Assembly: GCA_905221605.1 (NCBI GenBank)
Contig: CAJNDS010002660.1
Span: forward strand, 105,001 to 169,000
DNA length: 64,000 nucleotides
Source: Symbiodinium natans
Lineage: Eukaryota; Sar; Dinophyceae; Suessiales; Symbiodiniaceae
Reading direction: 5' to 3'
Shown here: piece after piece, positions 33,483-42,699 of the stretch
Position numbering within the stretch: the stretch's first letter is position 1
Layout: every line of letters begins with the position of its first letter
Program-made: the position numbers and the translations under genes
The notes under the pieces: generated by a model
Told to the model about the DNA's origin: nothing
Databases searched by the model: none
What the model saw: only the letters and a program-made list of their open reading frames with translations

Positions 33483-33559
33483 GCAGATAGTAGGCGAAGC
33501 GTCAGGTTCTCGCCCAATGCCATGGCCTGCTCCCTCCCCGCCTCCGTGAGTGACGTGTC
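33483..33559 (-). CDS. histidine-phosphatase exon, LTEAGREQA motif
   Basis: After ATCTCAG (acceptor-like) the minus strand reads DTSLTEAGREQAMALGENLT then LRLLSA. 'D-x-LTEAGREQA--LG' is highly characteristic of phosphoglycerate-mutase-like phosphatases and lies after the catalytic RHG in the family. The donor is not certain. Confidence 0.7.
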
Positions 33560-34825
33560 CTGAGATGTAGGGTTTAGGGCTTAGGGTTTAGGGTTTAGGG
33601 TTTAGGGTTTCGGGTTTCGGGTTTAGGGTTTAGGGTTTAGGGTTTAGGGTTTATAGTTTTAGGCTGTAGGGTTTTAGGGTTTCAGTTTAGAGCTTAGGGC
33701 TAGTTGCAAAGCACTACTCCCTGACTTGTGGCTTGGAGTCTAAGGTTTAGGGTTTTAAGGTTTCAGGGTTCAAGGTGTAGGTAGAAAAGCTTTAGACCAC
33801 GAATCCTGCAGCCTGAAAACCGCGTGAACCCTTACACCTCACACACCTTAAGCTTAAGCTACGGGTCTGAAGTTGTAAGCCCTACCACACCCGAAAGCCT
33901 AACCCCATAAACCCTAAACCCAAAACCCTAAAGCCTAAACCCTAAACCCTAAACCCCCGCGAGGGTTCTGGGCTTTCAGGGCTTCAAGGGTTCAGGGGTT
34001 CAAGTGGATTTTGGAGTTCCTAGTCTCCCAGATGGGTTGAGGGCGTTCACGTCTAGGGTTCAAGGATTAAGGTTAGGGTTTAGGGTTTAGGGTTTAGTTT
34101 AGGGTGTACGGTATACAACCCCAAACTCCACGCCCCACACCCCTCTAAAACCAAACGATGATGCAAGTAGCTGAATGAGTGCGTGCTACAACCTAAACCC
34201 CCAACCACAGACCCCGGACCTAACGAATCCCTGAGCCGGTTCCTAAACCCTGAAGCCCTAAAGCCTTGCGGTGACAGGCGTCTCTTTGGAAGAGGTTCGT
34301 GAGCCAAGACAGGCCTACTAGGCGTTTAGGCTTAGGTGTTTAGGGTGTTTCGGATGCTTTGGGTTTAGGCTTGGGAGTTGGAGGTCCAGGGTTCAGGGAT
34401 CAGGGTTCAGGAATTCCGGACGCGGGGTTGAGGGCCGGGTTTGGGTTTGGGACTTGGGAATGAGGGTTCAGCGTTTTGGGAGTGTTGGGGTCTAGGGTTG
34501 GGTTTGAGGGTTCAGGTTTGTGGGCTGAGGGTTGAGGGTTGACGGTTGAGGGCGGCAAAGCGCACAAAGAAGGCCTGTATCCAGACGCCCAAAACAACAC
34601 ACCAAGTCGCAGCCCGAGACCTACGCCTCCAAAATTTTGAACCCATGAACCCACGAAATCCTAAACCCCAAAACCCGAAGATGGTCACCCTAAGGTCTGA
34701 AGCCGAAGCCTAGAGATGAACGGTTTAGGGTTTAGGGTTTAAGGTTTCGGGTTGAGGGTTTTTAAACCCTAAACCCTAAACCCTAAACCCTAAACCGTAA
34801 AACCCTAAACCCTAAACCGGTCTGC

Positions 34826-35455
34826 TTGGCTAAGCGCAGTGGTGCGGAGACGTACTCATCCCAAGGCCACCCAAACACCACTCAAAGTCAAATTCAGCCG
34901 GAGCCAGCCCAAACCAGGCCAAAGCCATTCCAAATTCATACGTCAGTCATGTTTAGGAAACAATTGTTACGCTTGGGAAACGGACAAAGGGACACTCTGA
35001 CAAAGTGGTGGTCGATCATTGGGAAGTTGAAACTCCGGGGCCAGAAGGCAAAAGACACTCGAAGGGCCCTTTCATTGCTTCTGTCGCCTTTCAAGGGCCT
35101 CCGGCCCGCGACCCTCCCCCAATGCTTGCATTGGCGGGGGATTTCCCAGAGCCGGCAGCCGCAAGGGTCCCAGGGGTCTCAGGAGGCGCTGAGGCTTTTC
35201 GGGCGCCAAAAAGTCCGTTGCCCAAAAAGCTGTGAGGGGAGGCCTGCAGGCTTCCCAAACCCCTCAGAATTCAATCTGTTAAAAAAACGATTGTTGGACG
35301 GCTGGCGGCCCCCAACAAACGTCAAAGGTCCTCGAACCCCGATGTTTAAGGATGGGAGTACTCTAGCTCGATGCTCACGGGCGCGCTCTTCAGCCCAGCA
35401 GAGCCTGCCCCTGGTCTCGCTGAGCGCTCGACTGCACCCGCCTACCCCAACAGCG
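34826..35455 (+). mobile_element. dispersed element, copy 2 (shorter)
   Basis: Shares the left part (CCCAAGGCCACCCAAACACC, ACTCAAAGTC) and right end (CAGCAGAGCCTGCC, TGGTCTCGCTG, GCGCTCGACTG, CGCCTACCC) with the element at 23557-24625, in the same orientation, but lacks much of the middle. The left arm of the terminal hairpin is lost. A plus open frame across it is not clearly a gene. Confidence 0.55.
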
Positions 35456-36538
35456 GTGAGAAACTAATTATAAGGGCCCCTTTATGGTCCTTCTTATATA
35501 CCCTCGAAAACCCGGTTCTAGAACCACTAAGCCCATTTTGATACGACGGCCCGCGCTTAGGGTTTTGCCTCGGGATCCATCATATATGCCTACTATTTTG
35601 GGGAGTGATACCCTATATTTGGGGGGCAAATTGCAGGGTTTGGGAGTCATAGGTAGGGTCAGGGTTTAGGAACTAGCCTAAGGGAAGTCACATGCTCAAC
35701 ATTATGTCCTTTCAAGGGTTCTGAAGTATGGATCTGGGGCCTCCCAGCCATTTTCCCGGCACCGGGTTGTGCTGGCTATGGCCATGGCGTATCCTCATGC
35801 GCTGGGGCGTCGTGGCAGCAGGTTTGGGGCCCAGGCTCGAACCCTAAGCACGAAAGCCACAACCGGAATAGGCAAAAAACCCAGCACCCAAGCACCCTAA
35901 ACCGTTGAAATCCCAAAACCCTGAACCCTAAACCCAAGAAACCCCCGAAAACCCTAAACCCTAAAGCACATAAGCCTGAAGCTCTAAGCCCCAAAACCCA
36001 CAAAAACCCACAAAACCCCGAAACGCTGCCATCCACTTGGCTGCTCTTAGCAGGGTAGCTATAAATTTAATTTTTAGCTGCCTTGTCTCTTAACCCAATA
36101 AACCCAAAAAGGCTAAAGATGTAAAGTTACAGTAAAGCACCACAAAGTCCAGTACATGCAAGCTGGCATTCTTCGACTCTGGGCCTCAGAATGCTAAGGG
36201 AATCCTCGAGGTCGGGATCCTGTCATGCCCCTAAAACCCTAAACCCTAAACCCTAAACCCTAAACCTTAAACCCCAAACTGCGAGCAAGGCCCCTGATTA
36301 GCTGCCGGCAAGGCAGCGGGCCGCAGCGAGCCCGCCGAGCCTCTAGCGACGGCAGCCGACAACTGAGTAGCGACAGTCTAGCAGTTGGAGGCAGATGCTC
36401 TCTTTAGTGCCAGAAGAGTTAGCTTCTGGCACCGTAACGCACTCCTCACAGCTTTGAAAGAGGGAACAGGGCGTACAGCCCTAAAGCATATTGTATTACC
36501 CTAAAGCCTAGACCCCCGTCCTTCCCCTCTTAAAAATT
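35456..36538. other. mostly non-repetitive, with CCCTAAA runs
   Basis: 35460-35660 carries AT-centred short repeats (CCTTCTTATATACCC, GATACCCTATATTTGGGG). 35880-36010 has CCCTAAA-like units; 36225-36275 CCCTAAA. 36285-36480 is unique and includes a perfect 10-bp hairpin (36407-36416 with 36423-36432, GTGCCAGAAG). No gene other than the phosphatase exon at 35763-35801. Confidence 0.6.
35763..35801 (-). CDS. histidine-phosphatase exon with the catalytic RHG
   Basis: After CCCCAG the minus strand reads RMRIRHGHSQHNP and meets GTGCCG. RHGxSxxN is the catalytic motif of the histidine-phosphatase superfamily; the His of RHG (35786-35784) would be phosphorylated. The exon is only about 39 nt. With the exons at 33.5 and 30.9 kb it gives the first half of the fold in the right order. 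The start codon and any upstream exon are not found. Confidence 0.6.
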
Positions 36539-37500
36539 AGGATTTAGGATTTAGGATTTAGGATTTAGGATTTAGGATTTAGGATTTAGGAATTAGGAAT
36601 TAGGAATTAGGATTTAGGATTTAGGATTTAGGATTTAGGATTTAGGATTAGGATTTGGATTTAGGATTTAGGATTTAGGATTTAGGATTTAGGATTTAGG
36701 ATTTAGGATTTAGGATTTAGGATTTAGGATTTAGGATTTAGGTTTTAGGATTTAGGATTTAGGATTTAGGATTTAGGATTTAGGATTTAGGATTTAGGAT
36801 TTAGGATTTAGGATTTAGGATTTAGGATTTAAGATTTAGGATTTAGGGCGTCACGCGCGTCACGCGCGTCACGCGCGTCACGCGTGTCATGCGCGTCACG
36901 CGCGTCACACGGGTCACGCGCGTCACGCGCGTCACGCGCGTCACGCGCGTCACGCGCGCTGGGGGCTGCCCAGGCAAAATGGAGGGGTGCCCAGAAACAT
37001 CGATTTCAGTACTAAAAAATCGCACTTTTCATTGCGGCCAGGGCAGATGCTGGGGTCCCCCTCCTTTAGAGAGCTTTCTGAAGCCTTTTAGGATTTAGGA
37101 TTTAGGATTTAGGATTTAGGATTTAGGATTTAGGATTTAGGATTTAGGATTTAGGATTTAGGATTTAGGATTTAGGTTTTAGGATTTAGGATTTAGGATT
37201 TAGGATTTAGGATTTAGGATTTAGGATTTGGGATTTGGGATTTAGGATTTAGGATTTAGGATTTAGGATGTAGGATTTAGGATTTAGGATTTAGGATTTA
37301 GGATTTAGGGCAAAATGGAGGGGTGCCCAAAACCATCGATTTCAGTACTAAAAAATCGCACTTTTCATTGCGGCCAGGGCAGATGCTGGGGTCCCCCTCC
37401 TTTAGAGAGCGTTTTGAAGACTTTTAGGATTTAGGATTTAGGATTTAGGATTTAGGATTTAGGATTTAGGATTTAGGATGTAGGATTTAGGATTTAGGGA
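36539..37500 (+). repeat. TTTAGGA variant arrays with a duplicated insert
   Basis: 36540-36846, 37087-37310 and 37427-37498 are almost pure TTTAGGA (GGATTTA), a different heptamer from the rest of the window. Between them lie two copies of a segment of about 120 bp, 36970-37090 and 37313-37430, starting GGCAAAATGGAGGGGTGCCC and nearly identical. The first is preceded by a GCGCGTCAC array. Confidence 0.9.
36848..36958. repeat. GCGCGTCAC 9-bp minisatellite
   Basis: About 12 units of GCGCGTCAC with a few variants (GCGTGTCAT, ACGGGTCAC), CpG-rich. RVTRVT frames in both directions are artefacts. Confidence 0.9.
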
Positions 37501-37855
37501 TAGCCACTACAGCAGAGAATACAAAAGCAACGAGAGAACAAGGAGCGTTCTTGTACACAGCGGTGCCACGGAGCGCAGCGACAGCGAGCGATGGCGCCGC
37601 GGCCCCGAGCGCGATTTTGGGACCCGCGTCCTGGCCTGTTCTGGCCTGTTCGGGCGTCAAGACACAACATATAAACATACTGCTGCCCTCTGCTTTACTT
37701 GTCCTTTTGATTTATATTCAAATTGCTGTATATTATTAAAAAATATCAATTACAGGAGAGAATACAAAGCAACGTGCGAACTATCCCAAAAAATAAACCC
37801 TAAACCCTAATAGAGTAAGGTTTGGGTGGTCTTGGGGTGGGTTTTTAGCTTTCGC

Positions 37856-37896
37856 GCGACGCGCCGCCCACGACCCCTTGGGTCGAGGCGCGTCGC
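37856..37896. other. compound perfect stem-loop
   Basis: An outer 10-bp stem GCGACGCGCC (37856-37865) pairs with GGCGCGTCGC (37887-37896). Inside, CGACCC (37871-37876) pairs with GGGTCG (37880-37885). Flanked by unique sequence and CCCTAAA. It could be a structured RNA or a transposon end; nothing decides. Confidence 0.6.
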
Positions 37897-38724
37897 TTCA
37901 GTCAGCAAACCCTAAACCCCAAACCCTAAACCCTAAACCCGAAAGCCCAAAACCTCTGGGGTTGAGGGTTGCCATAGGAGACGCTGCCTTGGATCCCTAA
38001 GGTTGCACCCTTGGGTTCGGGGCTATTAACCTTTTAGGGGGGACATCCTTATAAGGGGTTTAGGGTTTAGGGTTTAGGGTTTAGGGTTTAGGGTTGAGGG
38101 CAGACTAAACGACAAGCTGCAAGCCCGCAACCAGGGGGCCCCTCAACTACCCGAAGCCCGGACTCTTCAGGAGGGGAGTTTCCAAGTGGGGGTTGGGGTT
38201 TGGGGTTTCGTCTAGGGTTTGGAAAAGGCACACGGGCAGCTTAAGAAGGATAATATGGCCCTAACCCCTAAACCCTAACCCTGAACCCTAAATGGAAAAC
38301 CCCTCAACCCCTAAACCCAAAACCCTAGACCCGAACCCCAAACCCTAAACCCTAAATCACCTCCAAAACAATCCCAGACCCAAGCCCTGCGAGCCAAGGA
38401 GCAGGGCCACCGTCTTCGCCATACTGGTGGAAGGAAGCTCAAGGCATCTGAGATCTGAAGCTACGTAGCACTTAGGGTTTAGGGTTCAGGGTTTAGGGTT
38501 TAGGGCTTCCCTGTTGCTATCTGCCCCATGGCCCGAAACCCTAAATCCTCAACCTAAAGCCCTAAACATGCCGGCCAGGGCTGCGTTGCTGTACGTTGCT
38601 CTCTCAAGAGGGGAGAACACGAAATATCCCAAGGGCTAAACCCTCAACCCTGAGCCCTAAACCCTGAACCCTAAACCCTGAACCCTAAACCCTAAACCCT
38701 AAACCCTCCACCACTCCACCCTAC

Positions 38725-38790
38725 TTGGACCATGCGCAGCCGTCTCTGGAGCCAAGAAGGCAGCGGCAGCGTGTTGAACCTTATTAGGGG
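38725..38790 (-). CDS. probable 66-nt exon with both splice sites
   Basis: TGTACCCTGCAG precedes and GTAGGG follows a 22-codon open stretch PLIRFNTLPLPSWLQRRLRM then VQ, phase 0 at both ends. Repeats lie on both sides. Unknown protein. Confidence 0.5.
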
Positions 38791-39439
38791 CTGCAGGGTA
38801 CAAGGCCCAAAAAGACCCTGAGGTTTAGGGTTTAGGGTTTAGGGTTTTTGGGGTTTAGGTTTAGGGCTTAGGGTTTGGGTTGCTGGGCTTCGGGTACCCC
38901 AAAAATCCCCCAGTCGATAAACTCCGAGCCCTCAAATATGCTCAGGCCACCAGGCCGCCGCCCAACCAAGAACCCCAAACGACATCACGCCAGACCCTAA
39001 ACACCAAAAACCGAAAAACGAAAAACAAAAAAAAAATAGACCCTAAACCCTAAAACCTAAACCCCAAAACCCTACACAACATCACACTGGGCCGCTGGTT
39101 CGAGCCGTCACTTCCCTAAACCCTAAACCCGAAACCCGAAACCCTAAACCCTAAACCCTAAACCCCAAAACCTTCAGCCATCAAGCCTCGTTCCACTGGC
39201 CCACTCCTAGACTTTCAGGTGTTGGGCGGGGTATAGGAGACCCTGAATACCCAAACCCTAAACCCCTGACCCTACACTCCAAACCCCAAACCCTAAAAAA
39301 TCCCAAAATTTGGGGCTTAGGGATCTAGAACCCCAAACCCTAAACACTAAAGCCTACACCCTAAACCCTATACCCTAAACCCTAAACCCTAAACCCTAAA
39401 CACTAAACCCTACACCCTAAACCCTATACCCTACATAAA

Positions 39440-40012
39440 CCCTGAACCCGGGAGCCGGACCCCCTCACGCTCGAGGGCTGCGCGCTCGCGCCTCAGTGTT
39501 GCGGGTTGAGGGCTTGGGGATTAGGGGTTTAGGGTTTAGGGTTTGGGGTTTGGGGTTTGGGGTTTCGGGTTCGGGGTTTGGGGTTTGGGGGTTGGGGTTT
39601 AGGCTTTTGCGGCTTAAGCTTCTGGGGTCGGGGGTTGGAGTTTGGGCGCGTGTGCTCAGGAAACATTCCTTTCAAGTCACGTGCGAGCGCTTGCCTACCT
39701 AAAATCTTCGGCCTAACCAGAAAACAACGCCAGCCCTTGCAGTCAACAGTCCCCAAACCCCAAACCCCAAACCCCAAACCCTAAACCCTACACCCCAAAC
39801 CCCAAACCCCAAACCCCAAACCCCAAACCCTAAACCCCTAAACCCCTAAACCCCAAACCCTAAACCCCTAAACCCCAAACTCTAAACCCCTAAACCCCAA
39901 ACCCTAAACCCAAACCCCAAACCCTAAACCTCAACTCCCCCCTCCGGGCTGCGAGCTCGTGGTGCGCCTCGCATGTCGCCAGTCGTGCCTTGAGATCCGA
40001 CACCTGGCTTGG
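39440..40012 (-). CDS. probable coiled-coil exons
   Basis: Two minus-strand islands: 40012-39945 reads QVSDLKARLATCEAHHELAA then RRGELR; 39500-39440 reads TLRRERAALEREGVRLP. Both are charged, heptad-like helices. CCCCAAA/CCCTAAA repeat lies between. They may belong to one gene coding a long coiled-coil protein. Confidence 0.45.
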
Positions 40013-40649
40013 GGTTTTAGGGTTTAGGGTTTAGGGTGAAGGGTTTAGGGTTTAGGGTGTAGGGCTTAGGACTTAGGGTTTAGGGTTTAGGGTTTAGGGT
40101 TTAGGGTTTAGGGTTTAGGGTTTAGGGTTTAGGGTTTAGGGTTTCGTCTATGAAGCGTTTGCAAGATGACCAAATATACTTCATTATCACTGATCATATG
40201 GGGGGTTTCCGAAAAAAAGAGTAAACTCTAGAAAGTTGGAACATGGTTTAAGGATGATTAGAGCTGGGATTCTCTTTGGTATACCCTTCGGGGTATGGGG
40301 ATAAGGGTGCTCCAACTTTTTGGAGTTTCCGGGGTACCCCTTTCTGGGGTCCCGTTAAGGGGATTCGATTCGGGGGTTAACAGGTGGCACCCCTATTTTG
40401 GGATATACCCATCTTGCTGAAGTAGAAAATACTTATCATCAGGGGGAGCTACGAGCTTTTGGGGCTTGTTGGGGCGCAGCAGGATTTTAGGGATCCGGTT
40501 TGGCGTTTCAGCTTTAGGTTTGCTGTGGGTTCTCACAGCGTACGGCTCCTAGAAGTCCTAAACCCTCAACCCTAAGACCTAAACCCTCAACCCTGAGCCC
40601 TCGACCCTAAACCCTAAGCCCTAACCCTCAACCCGAAAGCCCCAACACC

Positions 40650-40735
40650 TTGCCTCACGTTGGCGTGCAGCTTCCGACCTGCTCTCAGAAAGAGGGCGCG
40701 AAAGTCGGAGTCCAGGTATGGGTTCTTAGGCTCAG
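40650..40735 (-). CDS. probable exon, unknown protein
   Basis: The minus strand is open through NPYLDSDFRALFLRAGRKLH then ANVRQGVG. It lies downstream of the glycosyltransferase gene on the same strand and may begin or continue another gene. Confidence 0.4.
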
Positions 40736-41386
40736 GGTTTGAGGTTTCGTAGGGTTTAGGGTTTTAGAGTTTTTGGGTTTTAGGGTGTGAGGGGCCATTG
40801 GGTCTTCGGGCCTTGTAGTTTATGGTTTAGGGCTTGGGACTTCGAACCGGAAATCCTAAGCCCCTGAAACCCTGAAGCCCTGAACCCATCCAAAGACCTA
40901 AGCCCCAAGCCTACTTAGAGGTTCATGGCACTTAGTAACCAGATTATAACTGTACTTATCACCCAATTATAGCCCTATTAGGGTACTTGGGGGCTTACAT
41001 GTGGGTTAAAGCTACACTCTTAATGGCAGCCCTAACCCATTAAGAACATCACTCCTAAGCTGATGAATGAAGTGAATCAAGGCGACGGACAGGTGTTTGG
41101 GGGGGGAAGATGTGGGATTCCGTTTGAGTTCAGGGTTTCAGCTTCGAAATTTGGAGATTGGGGTTTGGAGGGGGGGGAGCGGAGGGGAGGGTAAATTCTT
41201 GGACCTCTCTGGAATCCTCACTGCCCTAATGTTCAGGGTTTAAGCTTATACTACCTCCACCCGAATTTTTTCCACCCCCTTGAAGAGGCTTATACAGTGC
41301 TTATCACCCTAAACCCGAAAGCCTAAACCCTAAACCCTAAACCCCAAACCCCAAACCCTAAACCCTGAACCCCCGAAAGGTGTGCT

Positions 41387-42693
41387 TTACTCCTTCGCCT
41401 GCTGCCTCATGGCCACTTCTCTCCGAGAGCCGCCGCGTCGTGTGGGATGGCCGGCCGGCAGTGTGGTCCACTCTGGCCCATATCTCAAGTCACCAACGGT
41501 CCTCTGGTGGTAGTCTGCCAGGTCGGGATCTGAGGAGATGCCACGGAAGAACTCCAGCTTCCTCTCGGCGTCTCCCTGCACAGCCGCGCGAAGCTCAAGC
41601 AGCTGCTGCAGCTTCGCCTGCGGGTTGGATGCGTCCGCACTTTCGGGGTTCGCGTGGTAGTCGCGAACGACCCAGTTTGCATGATGGAGAAGGATCTGCT
41701 CGGGCACGCACTCGCTGTCAAAGGCCTGAGAAGAAGCCCAGATTGCAGGAGGAAAGCATCCCCATCTTATGCCGGGCACTTGCGAAGTGTACAGCAGGTT
41801 GTTGACGATGCGCTGGTCATGGCGCCCGCTTGGAAGCTCATCCCAAACCGACTGCCAAAACCTCATGCTAGCCGCAGTCCGTCTGATAGCCATAAAGCCG
41901 ATGTTCACGCCCAGCTTGGTGAACTCTCGTTGGAGGCACATGTCTCGTCCGGCAATACCCTCCCGGACAAGCGGAAGGACCTCACCAAAAAACTGGATGT
42001 CGACATCTGAGATGAGCAGTACTTCCTCGGGGGCTGCATGCTCCAGAGCGTCCAGCAGAAGCTTCGTTTTGAACTTGTAGATTGGGACGCCACCCGCCGT
42101 GCGGCGCTTGATGACACACAGGTCCTCGACAAAAGTCTCCCGCAGTTCTATGCGATCATCCACCACTGACCCCACGAAGTGGTCGCGCAGTGGCTGGAAG
42201 TTGGCATCCGAGAAGAAGTGAAGCGTAACTGGGCCGTCCTGGAACGCATCTTCCTCCTTCCGGGGGCATTTCTAAACATGCACCGGGGTGTGGGGGGTGG
42301 GGGGTGGGGTACCCTTTAGGAGAGGTTCCCGTAGAACAGGGTATTGTATCTTGGGGATAACAAAGGGTACAGGGTAACCCCGCCACTTTGGGAAAACACA
42401 AAACCCTCTCCTTGACTCGCACAGCGAGATGCCTTGTTTTTCGGAGTCTCCAAGGCCCAGGCCATCGAACCCCTCGCCCTGCCCAGCCCGCCAAGACCGT
42501 CAGGGGAGCCACCGTCCGATACATCGGACGTGGGCTCACTCGGCTGGCGCCTCGGATCTGACCCCGACCTGGGCACGCGGCTGGCACTGCAAAAGGGCCA
42601 CGCCAGCGCTCCATCACGGCGGAGGCATCTGATCGCTCGGTCTGCAGATCTCTTGGTTTTGAGGCTCTGTGTGGCGGTGCCCTCCTGTGACAT
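41387..42693 (-). CDS. nucleotide-diphospho-sugar transferase-like protein, two exons
   Basis: Exon 2 (42271-41387) encodes 294 residues. The key motif LLISDVDIQFFGEVLPLV contains the DxD (DVD) that binds metal and nucleotide sugar. It is followed by GVNIGFMAIRRTAASMRFWQ and RIVNNLL, the pattern of the 'Nucleotid_trans' glycosyltransferases. It begins KCPRKEEDAFQDGPVTLHFF after GTTTAG (acceptor). Exon 1 (42693-42379, MSQEGTATQSLKTKRSADRA) is the best upstream candidate: it is 105 codons, joins in phase, and gives a 107-nt GT-AG intron. It is compositionally biased, so the N-terminus is less certain. No clear signal anchor is seen. Stop at 41387, directly followed by CCCCAAA/CCCTAAA repeat. 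Confidence 0.65.
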
Positions 42694-42699
42694 TCAACC

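Larger units (their letters stand above)
32610..34825. repeat. telomere-like arrays, foldback repeats, unique islands
   Basis: TTTAGGG 32630-32705 and 32873-32955; CCCTAAA 33418-33455; TTTAGGG 33570-33655; CCCTAAA 33900-33955; TTTAGGG 34070-34105; TTGAGGG/TTCAGGG variants 34390-34555; TTTAGGG 34720-34760 then CCCTAAA 34764-34820. 32985-33415 is non-repetitive apart from two foldback-like copies (33206-33290 and 33313-33395). Confidence 0.8.
37501..41386. repeat. telomere-like mosaic with exon islands and small repeats
   Basis: TTTAGGG 38056-38098, 38470-38510, 38818-38870, 40015-40145; CCCTAAA 37795-37812, 37910-37945, 38255-38370, 38636-38710, 39115-39170, 39245-39450; TTTGGGG/CCCCAAA block 39540-39600 and 39750-39930. 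37500-37790 is unique. 37856-37896 is a compound hairpin. 40190-40430 is a GGTACCCC-rich small repeat. 40920-41280 is unique. Confidence 0.8.

Noticed and set aside
36843-37098. RVTRVT repeat proteins on both strands
   Set aside because: They are produced by the 9-bp GCGCGTCAC repeat.
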